From: Saccoglossus kowalevskii
Taxonomy: Eukaryota > Hemichordata > Enteropneusta > Harrimaniidae
Direction: 5' to 3'
Assembly: GCF_000003605.2 (NCBI RefSeq)
Contig: NW_003153251.1
Location: 164,316-217,756, forward strand
Length of the DNA: 53,441 nt
The notes below the pieces were generated by a model. It saw only the letters and a list, made by a program, of their open reading frames with translations. It was not told the DNA's origin and searched no databases. Position numbers and translations under genes: made by a program. Position 1 is the first letter of the stretch. Each line of letters opens with the position of its first letter. Positions 23,894 through 34,768 of this stretch are shown here, piece after piece.

Positions 23894-25379
23894 TTGTTTC
23901 ACTCAAATAAAATAATTCATGCTTAGAAACATAAAAAATAATAATATGGTTGTATCAATGGATAATTTTAGGCGTGAAAATAGCAGCCATTTCACAGGCA
24001 CTTTAAATAACTTGGCCATTTTTCAGGCAAAATCCATCGATGTCGTCCTGGATTCAGTTAAGGGGTCAAATTCACCTATTTACAAAAGGCTTTCATAAAT
24101 ATAAAACATAATACAACTTTACTGTATTAGAAGCCAGCGATGCTGGAAACGCATGTACATAGAATTTCTCTAAAATGCATTAAGTCGTCTGAAATACTCT
24201 TGCTGTACTCACAGAACAAAGAATTATTCTTTCTTTTTATGTAAAAAAGCATGATTCCGCCATGCACACATTTTTCAAAAAATGTCTGTCATATTTTATC
24301 AATAATGCTTTTTATTCTTGTACTAAAAAGATGTAATGAAACCGGAAATAAGTTGGTGGAATAATTTTAACTGAAAATTTATAAACCAAATTGCGTTACA
24401 TCAATACATAAGTTTAAAAAAGTGAAAAACAAAACATGCTTACCTATTTTTGAATTACTAGTTATCAAAACAACACTACTCTTTTTTTCTGGGGGGTGAG
24501 GTTACATAAATGGACAAGTGTTACGATTACTAACCTCGGAGTGCACCATGCCAAAGAAATCCTCTACATTTCCGAGTAGCTGGAATATCACTTGATATAC
24601 ACATCAGAACAGCTTTGTATATATTTCCCATACTGGAACCATCGTTCATTTTCACACCAATGAGAAGTTGTTGTAGTTCATTTGCTAGTAGGTTGTCTTT
24701 CTCTCCACATGTTGCAGGCAGCCACAAATCCAGGTCTTCTAACAAATGTTTTCAGTGATGTTATTAAACTTCTGTAACAATACACTTTCTTTGGATACAA
24801 ATATTCTTGGCCATTTTTTCCCTTCACTTTTTTAAGTAACACTTCTCCACATGCCTTTTGACAGGATTGGTGCTGATGCTGAGGAAATGCAATATGCCAA
24901 CATTTCAGCGACACTTTCTGACCATTAGATTTTATTTTAAAGCAGTTTTCAAATGGATAAATACTCTAGCACTTGGGACAGACAACATATTGTGTGAATG
25001 CATCTCTGTCAAGTCCTAGAAATTTCCTTATGGTGAATAATGTACCTGGTAAAACCTTGATGAATTTTGTAAGTCCATAAACGTTGAAAATTACAGCCAC
25101 TGTCAGCAGCAGATGTTTGATGAATGTTACAAGGTATTGAATACCTCTATTAGACACTACATATATTTTCTGCCAAGAAAGCAGAAACAGCAATATTGCA
25201 GTCATCAGATGAGAATGATTTGCTGGTGTACCCCCGGTAGGATCAGGCTGATTTGGTAAATGCTCATTGAACTACATGGCCTCATAAATGTCAGCATCAT
25301 CCACCCAGACTTCTGTATGCTTTTCATTTAGCAAAGGCTTATTCCCTGATGCGTCACGACCATTATTATCTCTACAGCT

Positions 25380-25411
25380 CTATAAAATAAAATAAAATAA
25401 AATAAAATAAC
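25380..25411. repeat. (AAAAT)n microsatellite forming a splice-acceptor tract
   Basis: About six AAAAT units on the plus strand. On the minus strand they read as ATTTT repeats ending ATAG, directly in front of transposase exon 1, and so supply its polypyrimidine tract. Confidence 0.75.
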
Positions 25412-25863
25412 ATTATTAATTTAGAAATGTACAGTTAGTTGGCCAGGCCTCGTTTATTTTTTAATCTCACTGCCCAAATACCCACTTAACCAAATTCAGC
25501 ATGAAAACAGCAATGTTGTTCATGCTTAGTTGGGCAGGTGAAACCTGAATAATTCCTGCCCATAGTTCCCTTTTCGGGCAGGTAAAAAGCCCCAATTTTG
25601 AGTCCTGTTGGCACTGAAAAAATATATAAAATTCAGATAAGATAAAAATGCGCATATGTTTGTCTAGTAATGAACAAGCTAGGCGGTCCAAACACAGCGC
25701 CACCAGAAGTGGGTCATTCAGCGTACACAACGCTTCACTCATTCAGCTTTTGCTTATGAACCGTTCGCACTCAATTGCATTTATTGCTGCAATTTAAAGT
25801 GATAATCTACAATGAATTCTCGACGACGCCTTGGTGCAACTGCACCAAGCATTCAGTTCTATA

Positions 25864-26120
25864 ATGGAAGACAGACCGCCACGTTTATTTACTAATAGCA
25901 CCAATAGTAGTCTCAATAGTGGCTCATTATACAATACCAGTAATCCATCAACACCACCCATGCAATATACCGATTTAGACGCACAGCCAGCCCAGTTACC
26001 AAGGTGACTAACTCCACGACAGCCACTGCAACAGCATATTCATAACGCAGCTACTGGATTTCCATCATCTGACTAGAATCCAGGTAGTGAAGAATTATTG
26101 TCTGTTTCTATTCTTGTGTC
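25864..26120 (+). pseudogene. Ser/Asn/Pro/Gln-rich frame divergent from the transposase, possible second EnSpm ORF
   Basis: From ATG at 25864 the plus strand encodes MEDRPPRLFTNSTNSSLNSG and further S/N/T/P-rich sequence. A TGA at 26005 and a TAG at 26074 are both in frame, with readable low-complexity peptide (PRQPLQQHIHNAATGFPSSD) between and after. EnSpm elements often encode a second, DNA-binding protein, and the divergent orientation relative to the transposase start (25379) fits. No domain is visible, so this is only a suggestion. Two stops make the copy inactive. Confidence 0.3.
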
Positions 26121-26559
26121 ATTCTATAAGTATTCGTTACCGTTTTATTCATTGTTAAAGGTGTGAACAGACAATCTCAACAGCAAGTGTTCCTTTGTCT
26201 GAGTTTATGTTTGTTTGAGTTTGTCTTTGGTTTATACATAATTCCCTTGAAGTAGTGAAAATGGTTGCAAAAAATCATTTGGAAAGAAAAAATAAACCAA
26301 AATATGCACCCATTCTTTTAAATGTAATATTTTATAGAACTATTAGTAATTTTTCATGTAAATACCATTCGGTGATTCACAGTGCAAGTTTATTGAAGTA
26401 TGCCTGGCTTCCTGTTTTATCTACTGATGAAAGGGTCTGTAAAAATGGTCTGTAACATATGTAAAACTACTCCCCTATAGTTCATATAGATGGATAGAGT
26501 AGATTGATGTAGTAATTAAACCACGGTAAAGTTTATTTTTATTTTTATTTTTTAAAGCT

Positions 26560-26941
26560 TCATTGATAAGTCAGTTTCCATAAATTTATGAAAATACAGT
26601 TCCCTGCATTAAGCTGTTTTCCATTAATTCATAAAAATACAGTCCCTTGCATTAGACTATATTTACAATATCATAAATACAGAAAAGTACACTGCTTGTA
26701 TCAGCTTGTATTCATATGAAATATAGCAATAATACAGAAAAATGCAGGACTGCATTCAGCATGAATACAACTGAATGTAGGAAGTGTATTGTACTGTATT
26801 AAAAGAGTGCAATTACATGTGAATACAGCATGTATTCACATTATATTAACATGAATGCATTGTAACATTCTCGTATATTTTAGTGTATTTTCTGTTAATA
26901 CAAGTTAATATGCAGCATAGAGTCTGTATTTTCACGTAGTG
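26560..26941 (-). repeat. Right subterminal repeats and terminal inverted repeat of the EnSpm element
   Basis: Short motifs ATACAG, TGTATT, GAATACA and TGCAGG recur many times in both orientations, ending in TTTTCACGTAGTG (26929-26941), the reverse complement of the left end. TTT follows at 26942. The motif set matches the left end at 17808-18320. Confidence 0.65.
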
Positions 26942-27950
26942 TTTTTTTGAGCTTGTTGCCCCCTAGAACCGATTATTAAGTCTTACATGGGAGCATCTAT
27001 ACAAATAATGTTAACAGGCCCAGTATAATATGGAGTTTGTACATCTAAGCAGGCAATGTCTGCATATTTATTTGTTCCATCTATTAGGACAATAGGTGAT
27101 TTTCCGAACAATTGCGAGATCTCGCGAGATGCATGAAAGACGCGCGTCGAACGTCTGCCGCAAAAATCGAACGATTTGATTTTGAACTAGAATTTCTTTA
27201 TTTCGCAGCTTACATTGACCGGCCGATCTTCGACAGAGGAATATTGCTTCCGAATACCCTCACTTAATCGAAATTGCCTATCATCAAATGTGGACAGCAC
27301 ATTATTAAGCATGGAAATGTCCCCGAAATACTTTCGCGTTTGTCGAATCCCACGCGATGTTTGACGCGACTACGACGCTATGACCTTTGTTTGTCCTGTT
27401 TTTACGTTCGATTTCACGCATAACGCGTGATTCTCGCAGTGTACGGAAAATGGTCTATTGCCCGTCTTTCGGCAATAAATTGTGAGGAGAGAACCAAACC
27501 ACTTTTCCACTTATGTCCGTTAGCACGCCCTCTAGCGACAGGCATAGAAACAGAACTCCGAAATTTGGCAATGTCCACACTCATTAATCCACTTATGGGG
27601 ACCACGCGGAAACTCTGTACCATATCAGATTCCGATTTTGGGGCAGGCAGGGAATCGTTTTGCATATAACAAAGAGCTGTTAATCCAGCATCTCGCCCTT
27701 TTTGGGGTTTATTACTCTCAGGTTTCTCAATCATACTTGCACTAAATAACCGTTTTCCATCAATATTTGTTTTTGACCAACAATTGGCTTGCTTATGACC
27801 AATTATGACAACGATGGCAGGTGACTTTGGTTTCACCGGTTTGTATATTGGCGCCAGGCCGACTTGTCTGGCTGTTTTGGTTAAACGCTCTGGACACCAG
27901 TGAGCAGGTACAGCGAATATTACAACATTCGCTGATATGAACGTATACAA
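26942..27950 (-). mobile_element. Gypsy-like element, upstream half: gag zinc knuckle and protease
   Basis: Minus strand 27950-27414 is one open frame whose early part holds GHKQANCW. The preceding codons in a neighbouring frame read TCHRCHNWS, so a CX2CX4HX4C knuckle (about 27830-27785) is split by a frameshift. Lower down, at about 27105-26990, a retropepsin C-terminal part reads IVLIDGTNKYADIACLDVQ and TPYYTGPVNIICID. An aspartyl D-T/S-G box was not located in the altered stretch between. The fragment stops at 26942, exactly where the EnSpm terminus starts, and the matching downstream half is at about 16950-17807. The copy is decayed and inactive. Confidence 0.65.
27114..27450. other. CpG-rich patch with palindrome TCTCGCGAGA
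   Basis: Within AT-rich surroundings this 340-bp stretch is rich in CG dinucleotides (GACGCGCGTCGAACG, CACGCGATGTTTGACGCGAC). At about 27117-27131 lies ATCTCGCGAGAT, which contains the TCTCGCGAGA element found in many animal promoters. It lies inside the Gypsy protease region, so it may simply be young or unmethylated element sequence. Confidence 0.4.
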
Positions 27951-28195
27951 CTCATCACCAAAATACTACAGAAATAACAATGAAATTAACTGACTAGAGT
28001 CCGACGACGTCTCCAAGGAAGCGACCGAAGTTCATTATAATATCACAAGTGTAAATAAACAATGTGTTTACAGTTGTACTATTGTACTAATAACTTAATA
28101 AAATATAAATATATATGTATCGATACATCTCATTGAAATTGGCATGAAATTCACCAATATAAATATCACTTCTTGACACATTCAAATTGTGATTA
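27951..28195. other. Spacer between Gypsy fragment and tandem repeat array
   Basis: No gene seen. Sequence is AT-rich; a possible LTR or leader of the Gypsy-like copy could lie here, but no repeat pair was found. Confidence 0.3.
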
Positions 28196-31100
28196 CTTTT
28201 ATGAGTGGTCGATAACTTGACCACTCGGCTATTATGGTCGTTTGGATTTTATTCGAATTGGCGCCAATTTAATGTTTGGAAATGTTTGAAAATTGCATTG
28301 GTTTGCACTTGTGTCTTTCGTAAGTTGACCTATGACCTATGACCTTTAGTGCTGCAGCAGTCACGACGAAAATAAACGGCGATTTACGACATATTTATTG
28401 AATTGTTTGAACTTTTTACGATGGGTCTCGATAATATAACAACCACGAGCACATTTTCATTTATATTTACCAATTTCAAAATCACTTTTCACAACTTTGT
28501 AAACAGTTTGTTTATTATTTTATGCATTGATAGTGATATAATCTGCTAATATAAGAACTTTTCCAACGCATTTGCTCATTTTTTTCTATATTATAACCGC
28601 GGGGTCGTAAAACAATTACGTAGTTCAAATATATCAGCAAACCCACCAACTTTTGAAATGCGTTTCAATAATTTGAGACTGTTTTAGAAGATGTTATGGT
28701 CGGCGCATGTAGCACTATGCCAATATACGAGACGTTTAATTGCATTTTATTCACATTTCCTCCTTTATAACTTCACGGTTAGATATGGCAACAACTCGGG
28801 ACAAGTATACACGCAAATCTACCAACTTTGCACTCACTTTGCACAACTTTGCACGCCATTTTAATAGCTTACATCCATTATGTGCAAACCGCAAAAACTT
28901 GTTGTACATAGGAAGAACGTGCAAATTTTAATATATTCTATAAACTTAAAATATCCAAATATTCAGCATGACTTTCTACTATAAATGTGTGACATCACAG
29001 TAATAAAACACAAAACATGCTTTATGTCTTTTTAATGGTTGTGACGAACGCTAAAAAAGTATTTCACCAGCTGGTTTGCTCAATTAGTGTCCCATGCAAT
29101 TACTAGCCAGGCCCGATTGATCTTAACTTCAGTGAGAGTTCGATTACCTGACCAATCGGCTATTATGTTCATTTGAATTTTATTCGAATTGGGGGCCATT
29201 TAATGTTTGGAAATGTTTGAAAATTGCATTCGTTAGCACTTGTGTCGTTCGTAAGTTGACCTATGACCTTTGGTGCAGTAATCAGTATGAAAATAAATCG
29301 CTTTTTACGACATATTTATTGATTTTTCGAGCTTTTAACGATTGATCTCGAAAATAAAAAAACAATATGTCGCATTTCCATGTAAATTTGCCAAGTTTGA
29401 AATCACTTTTTATAACTTTGTAAGCCGTTTGTTAATTTTGTTTTTATTTTGATAGTGTTATAATCTGCTAATATAAGTGCTTTTCCAACCATTTGGTCAT
29501 TTTTTCTATATTTTTAACTGCGGGGTCGATAAAACATTGACTTAGTTCAAATATATTAGCAAACCCACAAACTTTTCAAATGCTTTTTAGGCTGTTCTCG
29601 AACATGTTACGGTCGGCGCATGTAGCCAATATACAGGAAATGCACTTGCATGTTACATTTCCTACTTTATAACTTCACGGTTTGATATGGCAACAACTCA
29701 GGTCAAGTATACACGCAAATCTACCAACTTTGCACAACTTTGTGCGCCGTTTTAATAGCTTACATCCATTATGTGCCGACCGCAAAAACTAGTTGTACAT
29801 TGAAAATACGTGCAAATTTTAAAACATTCTATAAACTTAAAATATCAAAATAATCAGCACGACTTTCTACTATAAATGTGTGACAAAACAATGATAAAAA
29901 TACAAAAAAAATGCTTTTTCATGTTTGTGACGAAAGCCATGAATGTATTTCACCAGCTGGTGTGCTCAGGGAGTCTGAGAGAAAAATACTCGCCACACCC
30001 GATTGGTTTTACCTTTTCAGACAGTTCGATCACCTGGCCACTCATCTATTATGGTTATTTGAGTTGTATTCGAATTAACGGCCATTTAATGCATAGAAAT
30101 GTTTAAAAATTGCATTCGTTAGAACTTTTGTCTTTCGTAAGTTGACCTATGACCTCTACGTGGTGCAGCAGTCACTACAAAAATAAACGGTTATTTACGA
30201 CATTTTTAATGACTTTTTCGAACTTTTAACAATTGATCTCGATAATATAACAACATAGGTTACATTTCCATGTAAATTTGCCAATTTTGCAATCATTTTT
30301 CACAACTTTGTATGCAGTTTGTTAATTATTTTTTGCTTTGATAGTGTTATAATCTGCTAATATAAGTGCTTTTCCAACCATTTGGTCATTTTTTCTATAT
30401 TTTTAACTGCGGGGTCGATATAAGAATGACTTAGTTCAAATACATTATCAAACCCACCAACTTTTCAAATGCTTTTGAAATCATTTTGGGTTGTTTAAGA
30501 ACATGTTATGGTCGGCGCATGTGGTATTATGCCAATATACGGGACTTTCACTTGCATTTTTTACATTTCCTCCTTTATAACTTCACGGTTAGATACGGCA
30601 ACAACTCGGGACAAGTATACACGCAAATCTACCAACTTTGCACTCACTTTGCACGCCATTTTAATAGCTTACATCCATTATGTGCCGACCGCAAAAACTA
30701 GTTGTAGAAATTACGTGCAAACTTTAAGACATTCTATAAACTTAAAATATCAAAATAATCAGCACGACTTTTTACTATAAATGTGACATCACAACAATAA
30801 AATACAAAAAAATGCTTTATGTGTTTTTCATGTTTGTGACGAAAGCCAAACAAGTATTTCACCAGCAGGTGTGCTCAGGTTGTCTGCCATGCAATCACTC
30901 GCCTCGCCCGATTGGTCTTAACTTTTGAGACAGTTCGATCATCTGACCACTCGTCTATTATGGTCATTTGGATTTTATTCAAATTGGCGGCCATTTAATG
31001 TTTGGAAATGTTTGAAAATTGCATTTGCTGGCACTTGTGTCATTCGTAAGTTGACCTATGACCTCTACGTGCTGCAACAGTCAGTATGGAAATAAACGGC

Positions 31101-31365
31101 TTTTTACGACATATTTATTGACTTTTTCGAACTTTTAACGATTGGTCTCCATAATATAACAACATAGGTTACATTTCCATGTAAATTTGACAATTTTGCA
31201 ATCACTTTACACAACTTTGTAAGCAGTTTGTTATTTTTTTCCCTTTTAATAGTGTTATAATATGCTAATATAAGGGCTTTTCCAATATATTCGATATTTT
31301 TTTTATATTTTTAACTGCAGTGTCGATATAACAATGACTTAGTTAAAATATGTTATCAAATTCCT
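28196..31365 (+). repeat. Tandem array, about 3.4 units of roughly 0.9 kb
   Basis: The marker TAAGTTGACCTATGACC occurs at about 28320, 29252, 30138 and 31047, giving periods of about 930, 886 and 909 bp. Each unit runs, in order, through CTATTATGG, GGCCATTTAATG, AAAATTGCATT, the marker, CGACATATTTATTGA, TATAATCTGCTAATATAAG, GTCGGCGCATGTAG, ACAAGTATACACGCAAATC, CCAACTTTGCAC, and TATAAACTTAAAATATC. The fourth unit stops near 31365. Small frames in units 1 and 3 encode the same peptide (KYTRKSTNFALTLH) and are repeat translations, not genes. Units are diverged by scattered substitutions and indels. Confidence 0.85.
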
Positions 31366-31830
31366 TTTCTCCTTATACAAAAAGGAACTGTTATAATTTG
31401 ATTCTGTTTACTTAGAAACTAAAATTGTGATTTCATGCGGGGTTTGTTTGCCAGTCGCTAATCATAAATATTGTGTCAACATAGTGCAATCACCTGCAAA
31501 TTTGAATGCAATTATTAATTATTAGAGACATCAATGTTTTATTGAGTTTTTTTTATTTTTTACGGAGTTTTAAAATTATATAATGTAGTTGGAATTATAA
31601 TTTGTAGTTGGAAATCAACAATGCAATGTACGACGTGAACCAATTCCTGATGATGTATTTTGGAATCCCAAATTCAAAGATTATACGCCAATGATAATTC
31701 CAGCTACACCCGAGATTAAAGATAATACATAATCTACTTCTTCAGCTGTGAACTTAGATCTGTGTCTTGAAGTTTTCTTTGAATATACTACATAAGACAA
31801 GTTTTTAAAAACTCCTAATCAAATCTTGGC
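31366..31830. other. Spacer with possible DNA-transposon remnant
   Basis: At about 31627-31820 the plus strand reads EPIPDDVFWNPKFKDYTPMI and, after stops, VNLDLCLEVFFEYTT, loosely like the N-terminal side of PiggyBac-type transposases (a hydrophobic LDLF-LEIF stretch). It is only about 60 residues with two stops, so this is a weak suggestion. Confidence 0.2.
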
Positions 31831-32760
31831 AGATAATCCGACTTGTCGTTTACCAGACTTTTCAACACTGATATTTCCACTACGGGATTCGAAGACAACA
31901 GGATAAGTCAAATTTCCAAACAAATCTAGAAACTTTGCCATCTCTTCACACAGCTATTACTTAACCTTATACAAAAAGGTTATATGCCCATCTGTTAATA
32001 CTGGCTTTCACTCGACGTATGAGTAATTTTGGAAACTTTTAACTCGTGGGTCCGTCACAATAACCACTTAAATGCCATTTCCGATCAAATCTACAAACTT
32101 TTTCACAATTTTGCACGCTATTGTTTAACATTATACGTTGTGCTTATATGACGGTCTGGTAATACATATGGGACTCTCATTCTAATTGTGATTACTTTTT
32201 CTAACTTTTTAACTGCTGAGTTTGATAGAACAAGAACTTAGGTCAAATTGCCAGACAAATCAAACAATTTGCCAATCGCTTTTTACAATTTTGTTCGAGC
32301 TTTTCATAAAATTAGAATAAACATTTCTAACTACAATAAGCACTATTTTTATGAAATTACTTGCACATTTTTAAATTTATTTGAATATTAAAAGCATTTT
32401 TTTACGATTATCTACAATGAAGTTTGTCATAACAGTCACGACGAACACATATTAAAAAGAGAAAAGGTAAGTTTAATGTGTATAACAAATTTAAAAAAAT
32501 ATTTCACTTTGTGATTTGGTCAGACGGTATACCATTCAAATACTTGCACAGCCACAGAAGGTCAACATTTCCTAGTGGCAGATCATATGAAAAATCTGCT
32601 ATCGAGGGATGCTGAAGTTTAATTTAATTGGTGGCCATTTAACGTTTCGAAATGTTTCAAAATTGATCTTGATTGCACTTGTAAATTTCGAATTTGACAT
32701 ATTGACCTCCAGAATATATTAGAACAATATTTTGGCAGTTTGAGGGTCGTTTACTAGGAA
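31830..32760 (+). repeat. Third locus of the satellite-like repeat family
   Basis: Blocks TTTCCACTACGGGATTCGAA (31870), AAATTTCCAAACAAATC, TTGCACGCTATT and GGCAGATCATATGA with GGTGGCCATTTAA (32577-32645) follow the same order as at 9.0-10.0 kb. GGCCATTTAA and the TTTCGAAATGTTT-like block link it to the 0.9-kb tandem units immediately to the left. Confidence 0.6.
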
Positions 32761-34380
32761 ATGATTGAATGTTGCAATATTGGCTCAATCCCTGCATTGA
32801 ATTCCTCACAAATTGCAATATTGGTTCAATCCCTCACTATTTTCATTTTTGTTTTTGACGTTATCTATCTTTTTTACCTCAGTAATGAATTTCACATATG
32901 GCGGGTTGTACCTCGTCCGGTTGTTTTGAGTTGGCTTTTATGCAAATGAAATAATTGTAATTAAATAAATGGTTGACGTGGAACGTCTTGTGACGTAGCT
33001 CCGCCCCGAGGATAGTATTTTGTCTGGTGCACAAATCATGTTTTTTTGTCAATTGCCAAAAAACAGGGTGTAGTTCATTCTATTCGTTTTAAGGGGAGTT
33101 CATTGATTATAATGTGAAAATGAACTTGAACTCCAAGTGTGTGATAATATTCACGTACCACCTCTGTGCCGTATATCAGCTATGTTAAAATAGTATCGAT
33201 TCCTCATTATATATTCATAATCTATAACCTGTTGTCGCTGGTGGCGCTCTGTATAAAAGCTTTATCTTTTGACTACTTAACACTTTTGCTGGTTGTATAT
33301 CAACTATAGTTAAAAAATACCACATACATTAACGGGTCAATAAGTCACGAAATATTTGCTTGATATTAATTCACATTCAATATGTGAATATATGTCATCT
33401 AATGATATCAGTATTCCACATTTCAGGCAAATTTCTGGTATATCACCATGCCGTTTATAATGATGACAAGTGAAATACAATTTTAGGATGACATTGGGCA
33501 ATTCAACTCTGAATTGTCATAATTCAACAATGGTTACAAAACCTTTATAGGTATAGTGCTTTATTTTGGATAGATCTTTCAGGTGTACAACAATTTTTGT
33601 ACTAACATTTTTGAAGAATATTTTCAAATCAGGAGCCCTTTCCCTCTACAGCAAGCAAAACAAGGAGGTTTTTCGAACAGTAAATTATTTTAAAATACTA
33701 TCGATACCTCAATATAAATTCACATATTCTCCAACATTTTGTAACTGGTGGCGCTCTGCAAAAAAAGCTTTATCGCTCACGTGATTGTTTAAACATTTTG
33801 CTGGTTGTGTATCATCTCGACATTGAACAAAAACAACTACATAGAAACCCAGGTCAGTAAATCATTAATATGTTCTTGATTATATAGTATTCACGTTAAG
33901 AAATGTTATGTTAAAATCTTGCTTTTGATACATTCCCGTCACTATGTGTCATCCAACAATATCAACATTCCCTGACTCAGTAAGACATTTCATGGAAATT
34001 TCAGGTATTCCCACACATGCCGATAATAATGTTGGCGAGTAAAATAACTAATTTTTGGGTGAAATTTAGGAACCATTTATTATATTCCATGTTTGAGATG
34101 TTTGGCACCGATGATCAATTTTGTCATTGATTGCATGTGTAGAATACGATGTTACCATGGAAATAGACTCCTAAAAATTCTCTCGCGCGACAAAAAATTA
34201 ACAATTCGACAATAGAAGCCTATTTTGCAAGTTTGAATTATTTAGGGCCAAATGACACATCATGTGTACCAAAAATAGCGAATTTGACATCATGTGGAAC
34301 TGATGCCCAAAGAAGAGACTTCCAGTTCTAGATATTGTATGATATGTTTAAAACACATATATGTATATATGCGCTTGTTA

Positions 34381-34415
<35 letters not shown>

Positions 34416-34663
34416 ATGATTACCAAGTACAGAGCATGTAAAAAAGAGAATATGCACAGAAAATTACGTCAATCTCACTCCATATCTTCCCGTGTAAATT
34501 ACAGGAGAATTTATCATCACACTAACTTTCTTGCCAATATTAATTCAACACCATATTAGTACATACGTCTATCGACAATTTAGATATTGTTTGCTTATTT
34601 GTTTGTTTGTTTTCAAAATTCGAACGTTTTCTTTAATAATTGATTACATTTAGTATTACCCAG
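32761..34663. repeat. Intergenic region with a diverged tandem duplication of about 507 bp
   Basis: GGTGGCGCTCTG occurs at 33240 and 33747, inside copies spanning roughly 33180-33560 and 33680-34080. Shared blocks include TATCGAT(T/A)CCTCA, AAGCTTTATC, TTTTGCTGGTTGT and CATTTCA-GG-A-ATTTC. A (TA)n microsatellite lies at 34385-34412. No gene is supportable; frames at 32761-32949, 33566-33784 and 34335-34559 lack motifs. Confidence 0.5.
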
Positions 34664-34671
34664 TGACGTCA
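34664..34671. promoter_or_regulatory. Perfect CRE octamer upstream of the first transporter gene
   Basis: TGACGTCA, the full palindromic CREB/ATF site, lies 98 bp before the ATG at 34769. An inverted CCAAT box (ATTGG) lies at about 34737. Proximity to the start suggests a promoter, though GGTTACAG at 34742-34749 could be a splice acceptor, with the promoter then further upstream. Confidence 0.4.
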
Positions 34672-34768
34672 CAACATTTGGTCTATGTTTAACTATAATC
34701 ACTGATTTGTAGGCGTTTATAGTAATCGCTGTTGCCATTGGTTACAGGTTCTCCCATTCAAATCAACA

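Larger units (their letters stand above)
20349..25379 (-). pseudogene. TNP2-type EnSpm transposase, spliced, broken and internally deleted
   Basis: Exon 1 starts at 25379 after an (ATTTT)n tract ending ATAG. It carries EVWVDDADIYEA, then RKFLGLDRDAFTQYVVCPKC (about 24966-25050), HIAFPQHQHQSCQKACGEVL, YLYPKKVYCYRSL, and ends in IPATRKCRGFLWHGALRG at donor GTTAGT (24534). The next exon begins at 21783 after TTTCAG and continues in phase with CSKCLNEFPCAAF, then RFHVVDPIHNLLLGTAKHV. Shorter frames follow with PNKIASGFSGFTADQWKNW, PVYSFWCFSYVRFNGILGSY and a C-terminal WYKKHP / VPIQRIMGHC part ending at 20349. The enzyme would cut and paste its element by a DDE reaction. Between MWRERQPT (about 24685) and NELQQLL (about 24680) roughly a hundred residues that family members have are missing, and I see no first catalytic Asp. 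At least six frame changes follow. It is a dead gene. Confidence 0.75.
17808..26941 (-). mobile_element. EnSpm/CACTA DNA transposon, about 9.1 kb, inserted in a Gypsy-like element
   Basis: The left end reads CACTACGTGAAATGGTG and the right end TTTTCACGTAGTG, a terminal inverted repeat of about 12 bp beginning with the diagnostic CACTA. Both subterminal zones (17808-18320 and about 26560-26941) are packed with short motifs in both directions: GTATTCATG, GAATACA, TGCAGG and TGCATT. Subterminal repeats are typical of EnSpm and bind its transposase. A TNP2-type transposase is encoded inside on the minus strand (25379-20349). Flanking TTT triplets match a 3-bp target-site duplication. Gypsy-like sequence lies on both sides, so the transposon is nested. 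A second copy of the left terminus at 18110 leaves the exact left boundary slightly open. The transposase is broken, so the copy is not autonomous. Confidence 0.75.

Noticed and set aside
22788-23910. Long frames of more than 300 codons on both strands
   Set aside because: They cross 890 N and consist mostly of unknown residues.
27427-27669. 80-codon plus-strand frame
   Set aside because: It is the antisense shadow of the Gypsy gag frame at 27950-27414.
28740-30780. Several frames of 60-90 codons with similar peptides
   Set aside because: They are translations of the 0.9-kb tandem repeat, not conserved genes.
28196-31365. CRISPR-like or bacterial repeat array
   Set aside because: Units are about 0.9 kb, diverged and lie in clearly eukaryotic DNA; no short repeat-spacer pattern.
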